A stretch of DNA of 52,253 nt, from NCBI GenBank assembly GCA_001626925.1, contig LUOR01000079.1, positions 1-52,253 on the forward strand, written 5' to 3'. Under the pieces are notes generated by a model, which had not been told where the DNA came from, searched no databases, and saw only the letters and a program-made list of their open reading frames with translations. Shown piece by piece: positions 26,993-38,200 of the stretch (its first letter is position 1; the number at the start of each line of letters is the position of its first letter). A program made the translations under genes and the position numbers. The DNA comes from Moraxellaceae bacterium REDSEA-S32_B1. Lineage in GTDB: Bacteria > Pseudomonadota > Gammaproteobacteria > Pseudomonadales > Moraxellaceae.

Positions 26993-27595
26993 TTATCGGT
27001 GGATTCGTTCAAATCGTGCTCTATCCGCCCGTTCTTTCGCTTCGATCAACCGTTTGCGTTGCTCTTCCGCTTTGTCACGTGCTTGATCACGTTGTCGTTC
27101 AAGACGTTCTTTGCGCTCATGTTCATGCTTCGCTTTTTCTCGTGCTTTACGCTCTCGCTCTGCACGTTCACGTTGCTCTTGATAACGCTTTTTCTCTGCT
27201 TGCGCTTTGCGCTGTGCTTCAAGACGATCTCGGCGTTCACGTTCTAAACGTGCTTTATCTTGTCTTGCACGTTCTTCACGAGCCTGTTGTTCCCGATGTT
27301 TACGTTCCCACTCAGCACGTTGGCGTTGTTGTTCATAATGCTTTTTACGGTCACGCTCTCGTTCAAGACGCTCTTGACGCTCTAGATATTCAATCTGACG
27401 CTGACGAGCTCGATCTATTTCATACTGACGTTGGCGCTCATATTCTCTACGGTTGTCATAACGCCCATCAGGGTAGCGATCTGGATATCCATATACTCCG
27501 CCTGACCGTGGATAGCGTTCATAATCAGTTGGTGCAACCACACAACCTACTGCTGAGATTGCAGTGACCAATGATACCAAAACGATCTTATACAT
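26993..27595 (-). CDS. Arg/Glu-rich coiled-coil lipoprotein
   Basis: A 200-residue protein. A lipoprotein signal ends in ISAVGCVV (Cys near residue 18), then a Tyr/Gly/Arg-rich segment (YERYPRSGGVYGYPDRYPDG), and from about residue 50 almost only Arg, Glu, Lys and Gln with scattered Ala. This forms a long charged helix or coiled coil with repeated ERERD and REERARQDKAR-like units. The ATG at 27595 was chosen because AGGAGG lies exactly seven bases upstream, while an ATG two codons earlier abuts it. The function is unknown; such proteins may span the periplasm or bind polyanions, but this is speculation. Confidence 0.75.
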   Translation of the reverse strand: MYKIVLVSLVTAISAVGCVVAPTDYERYPRSGGVYGYPDRYPDGRYDNRREYERQRQYEIDRARQRQIEYLERQERLERERDRKKHYEQQRQRAEWERKHREQQAREERARQDKARLERERRDRLEAQRKAQAEKKRYQEQRERAERERKAREKAKHEHERKERLERQRDQARDKAEEQRKRLIEAKERADRARFERIHR

Positions 27596-27821
27596 GGTCA
27601 TTCCTCCTATTTTTATTCATCAATTCATAAAACTTAAACTTGACAATGCAAGTTTTCAAGTTATTGTATTGACTTTATCTCAAGCTTAAAGCGCAATATG
27701 CGATGCTCTGTATAGAATCGACGTGCCTTGTGCAACGAGATTTACCGAACTGTGCAACTATGGATAAACAGTGTAGAGCACAGCTATTTTATGACAAGAA
27801 AAACAGCAATATGGAGTAATT

Positions 27822-28886
27822 ATGAGTAAGCTATTTGATCTGCAAAAGCTCATGCTAAAAACGCAAGGACACAGTGCCAAAGCCATTGACCGTGCACCTA
27901 AACCCGTTCAACGCAGACTTGCCCGTATGCTTGGTTATCATTATCCATTTGCAGCACTTCATCCGTTTTATCAATGTATTTTAGCGGTACAGCACAAACA
28001 AGGACACTCGGGTTTTGTCAAAGCAGATTATCAAAAAAGTCGAAAACTTTTTCTCGATCAAATGACTGCGTTTCAAAGCAACCCAACCAAAATCGCCCAG
28101 GTCAAAGATTTACATTTACCACTTGATTCGGGCATGACACCAGCTCGACATTATCACCCTAATCCAAAACAAACTTTGCCGATGATCGTGTTCTATCATG
28201 GCGGTGGTTTTGTGGTTGGCGGATTAAATACGCATGATGAGGCTTGTCGACTGCTAGCAAAACACGCCAATGTACAAGTGCTGAGCATCGATTATCCGCT
28301 TGCTCCAGAGCATTCACCACAGCAGATGATCAAATGCTGTGTTGAGGCACTAGAGTGGGCTTTTGAACATCAAAAAGAATTTAACATTGCACCGAATCGT
28401 ATCGCCATAGCAGGTGACAGCGCAGGTGGAAATATTAGTGCAGTGGTCGCACAAGTCACTAAAAATCAACCATTTGCACCACAATCACAGCTGCTCATCT
28501 ACCCTGCGGTTGACTTTAAAAGTCGTTATTCTTCATTCTACAAATATAAAGATGGCTTAGTGCTGACTGGTGAAGATATCGATCATGTCACTGCATTTTA
28601 TCCTGATCGACACGAAGTTGAACTTGATGATCCGATTATCTCACCGCTATTTGGTAAACTCGAAGGCCTAGCACCTGCATACGTGATGACAGCTGAGTTT
28701 GATGTGTTACATGACGAAGGCGAGCTGTATTCACAAAAGCTCAAACATGCAGGGGTAAAAACCCATTTTGTGAATATCGCAGATCAGCCACACGGCTTTA
28801 TCAATATGACGACGATTCATCAATCTGCCAAACAGCATTGGATCAATACCGCAAAATCATTCCGTCAATTTTGGAATACATTATAA
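27822..28886 (+). CDS. Alpha/beta hydrolase of the hormone-sensitive-lipase esterase family
   Basis: A 354-residue esterase. The oxyanion-hole motif HGGG is at 126-129, the nucleophile Ser200 is in GDSAGG, and Asp294 (EFDVLHDEG) and His324 (QPHGF) complete the triad. An N-terminal helical cap of about 90 residues precedes the fold. Family IV enzymes hydrolyse short acyl esters; the natural substrate is unknown. No signal peptide is evident. GGAG lies five bases before the ATG. A parS-like site and a terminator follow the stop. Confidence 0.9.
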   Translation: MSKLFDLQKLMLKTQGHSAKAIDRAPKPVQRRLARMLGYHYPFAALHPFYQCILAVQHKQGHSGFVKADYQKSRKLFLDQMTAFQSNPTKIAQVKDLHLPLDSGMTPARHYHPNPKQTLPMIVFYHGGGFVVGGLNTHDEACRLLAKHANVQVLSIDYPLAPEHSPQQMIKCCVEALEWAFEHQKEFNIAPNRIAIAGDSAGGNISAVVAQVTKNQPFAPQSQLLIYPAVDFKSRYSSFYKYKDGLVLTGEDIDHVTAFYPDRHEVELDDPIISPLFGKLEGLAPAYVMTAEFDVLHDEGELYSQKLKHAGVKTHFVNIADQPHGFINMTTIHQSAKQHWINTAKSFRQFWNTL

Positions 28887-28916
28887 TTTTGCAACGATTC
28901 TAAAAGCGATCTTGAA

Positions 28917-28932
28917 TGTTTCACGTGGAACG
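28917..28932. other. parS-like ParB binding site
   Basis: TGTTTCACGTGGAACG matches 14 of 16 positions of the near-universal parS sequence TGTTTCACGTGAAACA. With the common TGTTCCACGTGGAAC variants allowed it matches essentially 15 of 16. It lies in the gap after the esterase gene, outside any coding frame. ParB binds such sites to load the SMC/partition complex. Confidence 0.7.
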
Positions 28933-28958
28933 TAATATTAAAATACCAAGTCGTAAAA

Positions 28959-28990
28959 ATAAAAATGGATGCTAAGGCATCCATTTTTAT
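28959..28990. terminator. Bidirectional terminator between the esterase and the beta-barrel gene
   Basis: A perfect 14-base inverted repeat, ATAAAAATGGATGC (28959-28972) and its complement (28977-28990), loop TAAG. T-rich ends on both strands serve the convergent genes. Confidence 0.9.
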
Positions 28991-29042
28991 TATATCTTGG
29001 CTTACAAGTTGAATTGAAACATCTTAATTTTAAACCATTAAA

Positions 29043-29786
29043 TTAAAAATGTGCTTCTAAGCCGATATAAGGTCCATCAAAATCAAACTTTGTATCAAAA
29101 CCATCTTGATCATCGAGCTCAATATTCAAGATACGATAGCCTGCTTTCGCACCAAGATCGATTAATAGATTTTCAACAAAGTTATATTTAATTTCTGCTG
29201 ATGCATCAGTGATTTGCGTATCATCATAGTTGGTTGCAAGCACCTCAGCCTTTGCACTCAATCCTGTAAATGGTAGTTTCCCGCCTGCTGATGCATAGAG
29301 CATCGGCGCAGTTTCACTAATCTCAACCTTATCTGCACCTACGGTACGGTTATAGGTCACATCACCTTCAAGTTGCTTCGCAGCCACACCCACATCGACG
29401 CTGACGATATTGTCTAAAATTTCATAATACAAAATGAAATCCGTTGAATCCAAATCAATATTATACAGCGCATCACCTGCAAGGTTCTGTTCTTCGGTAT
29501 CGACGTCAATCCCTGTATAGCGGATTTTTCCGTTTGGAATCAATGGTACTGGATGCTCAAAAGCCAATGAAACTTGGGCTTGCCCTTTGTCATCTAGCGA
29601 CAAGCTATCTGCGCTTCTTAAACTTGTATCTTGAGGTGCTTTGTTATACTCACCTTGCAGATTCCAATAATCAACACTGCCGTATACACCGAGCATATCT
29701 GCTTGTGCAGTCGCACTGAGTAGCACGAAGCCGCTGATTGATCCTGAAACCATCAATGCGGTACTGAGTTGCTTCCAACTTTTCAT
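29043..29786 (-). CDS. Outer-membrane beta-barrel protein of the TIGR04219 type
   Basis: A 247-residue protein with a cleavable signal peptide (about residues 1-29, ending ATAQA). The body alternates short amphipathic strands with Gly/Asp turns and ends in the aromatic C-terminal strand YIGLEAHF, the usual signal for BAM-dependent insertion. The opening DMLGVYGSVDYWNLQGEY resembles TIGR04219 barrel proteins of unknown function. AGGA lies about seven bases before the ATG. It is convergent with the esterase gene. Confidence 0.8.
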   Translation of the reverse strand: MKSWKQLSTALMVSGSISGFVLLSATAQADMLGVYGSVDYWNLQGEYNKAPQDTSLRSADSLSLDDKGQAQVSLAFEHPVPLIPNGKIRYTGIDVDTEEQNLAGDALYNIDLDSTDFILYYEILDNIVSVDVGVAAKQLEGDVTYNRTVGADKVEISETAPMLYASAGGKLPFTGLSAKAEVLATNYDDTQITDASAEIKYNFVENLLIDLGAKAGYRILNIELDDQDGFDTKFDFDGPYIGLEAHF

Positions 29787-29886
29787 AGATTGTTCCTAAT
29801 TTACTCTATGTCATTAGTTTAACTGAATTTGAAGCTCAAAACTAAGATGACCGTTTTTCCTTCAATTTCTGATTAACTTGTTTTGA

Positions 29887-31326
29887 TTAATTGGGTTGTT
29901 TGATGACCAATAAACGTGGCTCTTGCATATCTGCAATGGCGGATTGAATGCCTTCACGTCCAAGCCCAGAGTCTTTGACACCACCATAGGGCATATTGTC
30001 GACACGGAAAGTCGGCACATCATTAATGATCACACCGCCTACATGAAGCTCATCCCATGCCTGCATCATTTTATTTAAATTTTGTGTATAAACACCAGCT
30101 TGTAGACCAAATCGGCTTGAATTGATTTTTTCAATGCCCGCTGTGAAATCTGAATATGACTCCAAAATCATCACTGGTCCAAACGCTTCGTCTTTATAAA
30201 TCTGACAGTCAGGACTCACCCCTTCTAATAACGACGGCTCAAACAACACACCATCCAGAGAACCACCTAAAAGCAATGTCGCACCTTTGCCAGTTGCTTC
30301 ATCCAACCACTGTTTTAAGCGCTCTGCTTCTTTGTGCTTAATCATTGGCCCAACGATGGTGTCATCTTGCTTTGGATCTTGTGCTTTGATATTGCGAAGC
30401 TTTTCAACCAGTTTATTTTTTAGTTCTGCATAAATATCTTGATGAATTAACACACGTTGCACACTAATACAGACCTGCCCTGCGTGTGCATAACCACCAG
30501 TGATCAGACGATCAATCAATGCATCATCAATGACTATATCAGGCTCAATCATCACCGCTGCATTACCACCCAGTTCAAGTGTGACTTTTTTACGTCCTGC
30601 ACGGGCTTTCATATCCCAGCCAACTTGATCTGAGCCTGTGAAACTGAGCAGCTTTAAGCGGTCATCGGTCACCAGCTGATCAGCGGCATCACGAGTGCTT
30701 GGCAAGATCGAAAATGCGCCTTCAGGCAAATCCGTTTCTGCGAGAATCTCGCCAATAATCAAGGCGCTAATCGGTGTAAGGCTTGCGGGTTTCAGCACAA
30801 ATGGACAGCCCGCCACGATCGCAGGCGCAATCTTGTGTGCGGTCAAATTCAATGGAAAATTAAACGGACTAATTAATGCCAACGCACCAATCGGTACATG
30901 TTGCACCATACCTCGATAGTGTGCCGAAGCAGGCGTCACTGCCAATGGCATGACATCACCTTGGGCCAGTTGTGTCGTGGCATCTGCAGCTAATTGAAAG
31001 GTATTAATCAGACGTTCAACTTCGCCTTGAGCGGCTTTTCGTGGTTTGCCACCTTCAAGAATCAAAACTTCTGTCAGCTCTTCACGACGTTTTTTAAACT
31101 GTTCAACACAATGTAAAAGAATCGCTTGTTTTTGAAATGGCTTCAATTTTGCCATTGCCGACTCGGCTTGAACTGCGGCAGCAATCGCCTGTTCAACTAA
31201 ACTTTCATCCGCAAGGCTCACTTGGGCAAAAACTTGCTGAGAATATTTATCATCGACATCCAAACGTTGACTTGTGTTTACGGCTTTGTTGGCAAGATAC
31301 AACGGATATTGTGCAATCGTGTTCAT
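29887..31326 (-). CDS. NAD(P)-dependent aldehyde dehydrogenase
   Basis: A 479-residue ALDH superfamily enzyme. It has the LISPFNFPLNLTAHKIAPAIVAGCPFVLKPA cofactor segment, TLELGGNAAVMIEPD with the general-base Glu, GYAHAGQVCISVQRV with the catalytic Cys, and the DEAFGPVM and PYGGVKDSGLGREG motifs. It oxidises aldehydes to acids, and the GQVCISVQRV context is close to lactaldehyde/glyceraldehyde-type or broad-range members. The substrate cannot be set. ATG 31326 was chosen over 31347 because the family starts near here. No operon partner is visible. Confidence 0.9.
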   Translation of the reverse strand: MNTIAQYPLYLANKAVNTSQRLDVDDKYSQQVFAQVSLADESLVEQAIAAAVQAESAMAKLKPFQKQAILLHCVEQFKKRREELTEVLILEGGKPRKAAQGEVERLINTFQLAADATTQLAQGDVMPLAVTPASAHYRGMVQHVPIGALALISPFNFPLNLTAHKIAPAIVAGCPFVLKPASLTPISALIIGEILAETDLPEGAFSILPSTRDAADQLVTDDRLKLLSFTGSDQVGWDMKARAGRKKVTLELGGNAAVMIEPDIVIDDALIDRLITGGYAHAGQVCISVQRVLIHQDIYAELKNKLVEKLRNIKAQDPKQDDTIVGPMIKHKEAERLKQWLDEATGKGATLLLGGSLDGVLFEPSLLEGVSPDCQIYKDEAFGPVMILESYSDFTAGIEKINSSRFGLQAGVYTQNLNKMMQAWDELHVGGVIINDVPTFRVDNMPYGGVKDSGLGREGIQSAIADMQEPRLLVIKQPN

Positions 31327-31480
31327 GTGCGCTTCTCTGCTATGCAATGCGGAATCACCAATAAAATAGCCGATTTAGTGCCATTTTTCCGTTGCAAACC
31401 GTAAAGTTTAACACGGAGTGTAGATACTACCCGATACATTACACAGCGCAACACGTCTGTTTGGACTATTTCAAGACAGG

Positions 31481-32143
31481 TTATTTTAAAACTGAAGGTA
31501 AGTCTTTTAAGGTGTAATTAACCGCTTTGACTTGGTCTTTCATGCGTTGCAACATCTGATAGGGTTGCTGTTCGACAAAGGTGTTGACAAAACTGGTTGG
31601 AATCGCACCCGCAGGATCAGCAAAACCTGATGTGGTCACTTTGACTTGTTTGGCACTCAGCTTGGTCACGATCCAGTCGCCTTCATAATGGGTAATGCGG
31701 ATCACATTGTTCTTAATGGGTACTCGCGGATCGTTGATCGCTTTATTCTTAATGATAATGCGACCATTATTGTCTTTGCGGTAATTGCCTTGAATGACTA
31801 AGTCACGATCGTTCAGCGGAAATGGAAAATCCATTCGGCAATAAATAATAAATTCACCCGCCTTATCATCACGCTCAATCACTTGAATATCAGACATATA
31901 TGGCACCAACTTTTTGCCACGTTCAACATCCAAGATCAAACCTGTTGCATTTTCTAGAGTCGTATCTAAGACAGTTTCCGCACGATATTCGAGCATTGGA
32001 TTATCTTTGGTTTGATATGTCCAAACTTTAATACCTTGCTTGTTTATACCGAGTCGTTCTTTGCTTTTGGCATGGGTTGCTGTGCTGATCAACATACTAC
32101 TGATAAACAGCAACATGAGAATTGCATTGAGGTGTTTTAACAT
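31481..32143 (-). CDS. START domain-containing exported protein
   Basis: A 220-residue protein with a signal peptide (about 1-26, ending THAKS). The START/StAR-like lipid-binding fold includes GIKVWTYQTKDNPMLEYRAETVLDTTLENA, IYCRMDFPFPLNDRDLVIQGNY and WIVTKLSAKQVKVTTSGFADPAGAIPTSFVN. Such bacterial proteins are thought to carry or sense hydrophobic ligands in the periplasm; the ligand is unknown. ATG 32143 was preferred to 32203, since the first 20 residues of the long frame would precede an otherwise normal signal peptide; AAGGA lies very close upstream. Confidence 0.82.
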   Translation of the reverse strand: MLKHLNAILMLLFISSMLISTATHAKSKERLGINKQGIKVWTYQTKDNPMLEYRAETVLDTTLENATGLILDVERGKKLVPYMSDIQVIERDDKAGEFIIYCRMDFPFPLNDRDLVIQGNYRKDNNGRIIIKNKAINDPRVPIKNNVIRITHYEGDWIVTKLSAKQVKVTTSGFADPAGAIPTSFVNTFVEQQPYQMLQRMKDQVKAVNYTLKDLPSVLK

Positions 32144-32369
32144 ATCCTTGTGATCCAATTTAATAATATTTTCGCTGTGCAATATTTTTGTTTTCAATCT
32201 CATTCTGCAAATGTTTCACAACACTTTAGATGCAGATGATTTCAACATACCATTTTCAGAAGATCAGTATAGTGAAACCACCTGAATTTGTCCGCTACAT
32301 TTCTGTTAAAGCACACCACAACTTTATTGCAAAACGTATCAATGGCACGCTAAATGGAGAAATTATGAA

Positions 32370-33191
<822 letters not shown>

Positions 33192-33317
33192 TCAAAATCT
33201 AGCGAAAAATTTGTGCTTTACTATAACAAAACTTTGCCCCATGAGAAGGCGAAATCCTATACATCAGTGATTTTTATCTTGAATTTCAGCATGCTTCACA
33301 AATGCCATATAAACTTG

Positions 33318-33350
33318 CATAAAAAATGCCTGCACATGGCAAGCATTTTA
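33318..33350 (-). terminator. Rho-independent terminator of dnaJ
   Basis: AAAATGC and GCATTTT (33323-33329, 33343-33349) enclose TGC/GCA around loop ACATG; the minus-strand transcript runs into six T. It separates dnaJ from dapB. Confidence 0.82.
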
Positions 33351-33380
33351 AAACCTAAAAATCGATCTAATATCAATTAA

Positions 33381-34502
33381 TTAGTCAAATAAGTCTGATA
33401 CCTTATCAAAGAAACCTTTCTTTTTCTTGGTTTCGCTATGAAGATTGTTGTCACCTAAAGTCTGCTGAAACTCACGGAGCAATTCACGTTGCTTTTCATT
33501 AAGATTGGTTGGGGTTTCCACCACAACACGACACAGCAAGTCACCAACCATAGTGCTACGTACAGGTTTTACACCTTTGCCACGTAGACGGAACATTTTG
33601 CCTGTTTGCGTGCCTTCTGGAATTTTTAAACTCACTCGACTATCTAAGGTCGGGATTTGAATTTCTTTACCCAAAGCTGCATCGGCAATACTTACAGGGA
33701 CATCCATGTAAAGGTCTGCACCATCACGTTGGAAAATCTCATGCTCACGCACCACTACCTCAACGTACAAGTCGCCTGACTGACCATCACGCATCGCTTC
33801 GCCCTTGCCTGTCAGACGGACACGATCGCCATTGTCCACACCCGCTGGGATGGTCACTTCTAATGTCTGTTGACGATCTTGGATACCGCTACCATGACAG
33901 GTGTTACATGGGTTCTTAATGGTTTTTCCTGTACCACGACAGGTGCTACACGTCTGCTGAACTGCAAAGAAACCTTGTTGCATGCGCACTTGACCCGCAC
34001 CGTGACAGGTCTTACAGGTTTCGACATCATTCGGATTCTTGGCGCCTTTACCATCGCACGTATTACATGGCGCAGGTGCTGAGAACGTAATGGTTTTCTT
34101 CACGCCTTTGATCGCTTCTTCAAGGCTAAGTTCCATCACATAGCGTAAATCTGAACCACGGCGTTGACGTTGACCGCCACGCCCACCGCCACCGAATGCA
34201 CCACCAAAAATATCACCAAACTGGCTAAAAATATCTTCGGCACTAAAACCGCCACCGCCGAAGCCACCACCGCCACCTTCGAAAGCACTATGTCCCATAC
34301 GGTCATACATGCTACGCTTTTCACCATCCGATAACACTTCGTAGGCTTCGGTTGCTTCTTTAAATTTTTCTTCTGCTTCAGCATTATCAGGATTGCGGTC
34401 TGGATGGTATTTCATTGCCAGCTTGCGGTAAGCTTTTTTGATTTCATCATCACTAGCGGTTTTAGCAACACCTAAAACCTCATAATAGTCACGCTTTGCC
34501 AT
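33381..34502 (-). CDS. dnaJ: Chaperone protein DnaJ (Hsp40)
   Basis: A 373-residue type I Hsp40. The J domain has the catalytic HPD in [10 protein letters not shown], followed by a Gly/Phe-rich linker (about 75-110). Four CxxCxGxG zinc-finger repeats ([32 protein letters not shown]) precede the C-terminal substrate-binding and dimerisation domains. It stimulates DnaK ATPase and delivers substrates. GAGGAG lies 11 bases before the ATG, and a heat-shock promoter is readable at 34601-34628. It is far from dnaK, as is usual in Acinetobacter. Confidence 0.97.
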   Translation of the reverse strand: MAKRDYYEVLGVAKTASDDEIKKAYRKLAMKYHPDRNPDNAEAEEKFKEATEAYEVLSDGEKRSMYDRMGHSAFEGGGGGFGGGGFSAEDIFSQFGDIFGGAFGGGGRGGQRQRRGSDLRYVMELSLEEAIKGVKKTITFSAPAPCNTCDGKGAKNPNDVETCKTCHGAGQVRMQQGFFAVQQTCSTCRGTGKTIKNPCNTCHGSGIQDRQQTLEVTIPAGVDNGDRVRLTGKGEAMRDGQSGDLYVEVVVREHEIFQRDGADLYMDVPVSIADAALGKEIQIPTLDSRVSLKIPEGTQTGKMFRLRGKGVKPVRSTMVGDLLCRVVVETPTNLNEKQRELLREFQQTLGDNNLHSETKKKKGFFDKVSDLFD

Positions 34503-34600
34503 GAATAGCGGTACTCCTCACGTGTTATTCTGAAAAGCAATATCTAAATAGTTTGATAAAGCTGATACGGAAAAAATAATTACAATTCGAATGCGCTAAT

Positions 34601-34628
34601 CATTGGGGCGATTGATTTTTTTTACAAG
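34601..34628 (-). promoter_or_regulatory. Sigma-32-type heat-shock promoter of dnaJ
   Basis: On the minus strand CTTGTAA (-35, one mismatch to CTTGAAA) is followed after 13 bases by CCCCAATG, which keeps the CCCCA core. It lies about 100 bases before dnaJ. Confidence 0.65.
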
Positions 34629-34705
34629 TGGTTTCGCAATTTTTTTGAAGAATGGTACAGAAAGAAGAACATCAATAGATTATTTTTTATGACATCACTG
34701 TAAGA

Positions 34706-35083
34706 TCAATATACTGATTTACGTTGAAAAAATTTAATAAAGCCTTTAAGCCAAGAATTCAGTAAATATAGCCACGCTACAATGGAAAAAATCACCCCTG
34801 CAATGGTGCAAGCCGTGACCCACGTATGCTGATTCCATACAAAGAAATATAAAGGAATAAACCAAAGCGCCGCAAATACTGAAATGCATATAAAAATCAG
34901 CAAAGTTCTCACGATCCACAGCGCATGTGCATTGAGCCAAACTTCAATATCATCGACATGTGTCAAACGCGCTGCCAACCAATAACTCAATAAAATAGGC
35001 ACTAAAGTAAACAGGCTCAGAAACATCATCACATAAGCAAGAAGTATTTGCTTTTGCTGTTTTTTTTGCTGTGCCTGAACCAT
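34706..35083 (-). CDS. Hypothetical membrane protein with three helices
   Basis: A 125-residue protein with a Gln/Lys-rich start (MVQAQQKKQQKQ) and hydrophobic segments at about residues 13-40, 50-78 and 86-108, ending in a basic tail (FFQRKSVY). GAGGTAGAG precedes the ATG. No family is recognised. The segment between helices one and two (ARLTHVDDIEVWLNAHAL) should face the periplasm. It lies between dnaJ and the RND efflux genes on the same strand, with gaps that suggest separate transcription. Confidence 0.65.
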   Translation of the reverse strand: MVQAQQKKQQKQILLAYVMMFLSLFTLVPILLSYWLAARLTHVDDIEVWLNAHALWIVRTLLIFICISVFAALWFIPLYFFVWNQHTWVTACTIAGVIFSIVAWLYLLNSWLKGFIKFFQRKSVY

Positions 35084-35248
35084 CTCTACCTCAATATCCG
35101 AGCGTTATTTCTAATCCGTACCTCTTTGTACAGAATGCTCTACGGCGTCTGAAAAGGACATTAAACGAGCGTTAATGAAACCTTAACAGACTTGAATCTC
35201 TTGCAAAAATACTACAAATCCGCAAGAGAAGATAGCAGTTTTTGCATA

Positions 35249-38200
35249 CTACGTCCTATGTTCGACGCGTTCCTCTTTCTTGACTTTGAACCACGCTGCA
35301 TAAACCGCAGGCAAGAAGAAAAGCGTCAGTACAGTTGCTGCAATCAAACCGCCCATAATCGCCACCGCCATCGGTCCAAAGAAGATACTTCTAGAAAGTG
35401 GAATCATCGCCAACACTGCAGCCAGTGCGGTCAAGATAATCGGACGGAAGCGTCGCACGGTCGATTCGATAATCGCCGTCCAACGGTCTGCGCCCGCAGC
35501 AATATCTTGCTCGATTTGATCAATCAATATCAATGAGTTGCGCATGATCATGCCTGATAGTGCAATCGTCCCGAGCATCGCCACAAAACCAAATGGCTTG
35601 CCAAATAGCAATAAGAATACCGTCACCCCGATAATGCCTAAAGGTGCTGTAAGCAATACGATAATTGAACGAGAAATACTCTTCAACTGCAGCATCAATA
35701 GTGTAAAGACCACGGCTAAGAACAATGGCATGCCTGCATTTACAGATTGTTGACCACGAGCCGACTCTTCGACTGTACCACCGACTTCGATTAAGTAGCC
35801 ATTTGGCACTTGCTGACGAAGCGCATCAACTTTCTCCATCATTTCAGCAATGAAAGTGGCAGGTTGTTTTTCGGTACGCATATCTGCACGCACGGTGATG
35901 GTTGGCAAGCGATTACGATGCCAAATCAACCCATCTTCAAAGCGATATTCGATTTTGGCAATCTGCGCCAGTGGCACACTACCACCATTGTTGGTTGGTA
36001 CGGCAAGGCTTGCCAATGCGCCGACATCAATACGCTCATCGGCTTCGCCACGCATACGGATTTCGATCAATTCACGTTTTTCACGATATTGGTCGATGAC
36101 ACTGCCTGTCAATGAACTGCTCAAGAAGTTTGCCAAGTTTTGGCTACTCACACCCATCTGACGTGCACGATCTTGATCAACATTGAGATAAATGATTTTA
36201 CTTGGTTCGCCCCAATCAAGGTGTACATTGGTGACATCTGCTTGTTCACCTAAAGTTGACGCAAGTTGTTGTGCCCACTTCCGCACTTCACCGACATCTT
36301 CACCTGACACACGATATTGCACTGGATAGCCAACAGGAGGGCCATTCTCAAGCAAAGACACACGTGTACGGACTTGCGGTAGGATTTCACGCAATTTCTG
36401 ATCTAGATTTTGACGAATTTCATTGCGCTCTTCCAAGGTCGATGCAAGGACTACAAACTGTGCAAAGCTGGCTTGTGGCAGCTGTTGATCAAGTGGTAGA
36501 TAAAAACGTGGCGAGCCTGTACCGACATAGGCCACATAGTTATCAATACCGTCTTGAGTCTTTAAGAATTGTTCAACTTTTTGTACTGCTTGTTCTGTCG
36601 CTTTGAGTGACGCACCTTCTTCAAGCTTGAGATCAATCAAAATTTCTGCTCGGTTAGATGGCGGGAAGAACTGCTGTGGTACGGTTTTAAACAATGCCAA
36701 TGAACCAACAAAGACTAATATCGTCGCAACAATCACGGTTTTACGATATTGCACACAGGCATTCACCATCTGACGAAAGCGTTGGTAAAACTTGGTTTGG
36801 TAAGGATCGTGATGCGCATTATGCTGATCATGATGTGAAGGGGCCTGAGGTGCAGGTTGTTTACGTAATTTTGCCCAAAGACGTTGATACCAAGGCGCTT
36901 GTTGACGCATATTCTGAAAATCAGGCAGTAGTTTCGCACCGAGATAAGGCACAAAAACCACCGCTGCAACCCATGACACCACTAATGCAATGGTCACCAC
37001 TTGGAAGATCGAACGGGTATATTCACCTGTTCCAGATTGCGCAGTCGCAATTGGCAAGAACCCTGCCGCAGTAATCAATGTCCCTGTCAACATTGGGAAA
37101 GCGGTACTCGTCCACGCATAGCCTGCGGCTTTGAGCCGACTATAGCCCTGCTCCATTTTAATCGCCATCATTTCCACAGCGATAATGGCATCATCGACCA
37201 AAAGCCCGAGCGCTAGAATCAATGCACCGAGTGAGATTTTATGCAATCCCACATCGAACATATTCATCCCTGCAAAGGTCATCGCCAAGACCAGCGGAAT
37301 GGAAAATGCCACCACCAAACCAGTACGAAAGCCTAGAGAGAAGAAGCTCACAAGCAAAACGATAATCACTGCTTCAGCAAGCACTTTCATAAACTCATTG
37401 ACACTACGCTTAACCGCAACAGGTTGATCTGATACTTTGCTCAGGCTCATTCCGACTGGCAAAGTATCTTGCAAGCGAGCAAATTCCGCTTCAAGATTTT
37501 CACCGAGAGCAAGAATATCTCCACCTTTACGCATCGAAACCGCAATACCAATACCGTTCTCACCCATGAAACGCATTCGAGGTTGCGCAGGCTCACTAAA
37601 GCCACGATAGACTTCTGCGACATCGCCAAGCTTAATGGTGCGATCACCCACCAAAAGCGGCATTTCACGTAGCTCATCCACCGAATTGATTTCACCGCTC
37701 ACCCGAAGCTGGATGCGATCCGAACCCGTTTCAAAATATCCTGTGGAACTGACACTATTTTGTGCACTAAGCGCCTGCTGAATCTCATTGGGCGGAATGC
37801 CCAAATTCACCACTTTGGTATTGGAAATTTCTACCCAAATTTTTTCATCTTGCAAGCCAACCAATTCAACTTTGCCGACATCAGCAACACGTTGTAACTG
37901 GAGTTGTAAGCGATCTGCATATTCTTTTAAGACGCCATAGTTATAGTCTGCACCAGTCAGCACATAGATATTGCCAAAGGTATCACCGAACTCATCATTG
38001 AAAAAAGGTCCTTGTACGCCTTGCGGTAATTCATGTTTCATATCACCGACTTTTTTGCGCACGTCATACCATACGTCAGGGATCTGCGCCGAACGCATGG
38101 AATCCTTAGCAACAAAAGTCACCATCGACTCACCAGGACGAGAATACGCCGTGATACGTTCATATTTGCCTGTTTCCATCAGGGTTTTTTCAATACGATC

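Noticed and set aside
27016..27567. Long plus-strand frame of 183 residues opposite the Arg/Glu-rich lipoprotein gene
   Set aside because: The repetitive Arg/Glu codons on the minus strand leave the opposite frame open; the translation (many Val, His, Leu) has no start signal or domain, while the minus-strand frame has a lipobox and a perfect ribosome site.
34510..34525. Second parS site near CACGTG before dnaJ
   Set aside because: Only the CACGTG core is present; the flanks do not match the parS arms.
35810..37074. Several plus-strand frames of 100-126 residues opposite the RND transporter gene
   Set aside because: Shadows of the RND gene, with no ribosome sites and no recognisable domains.
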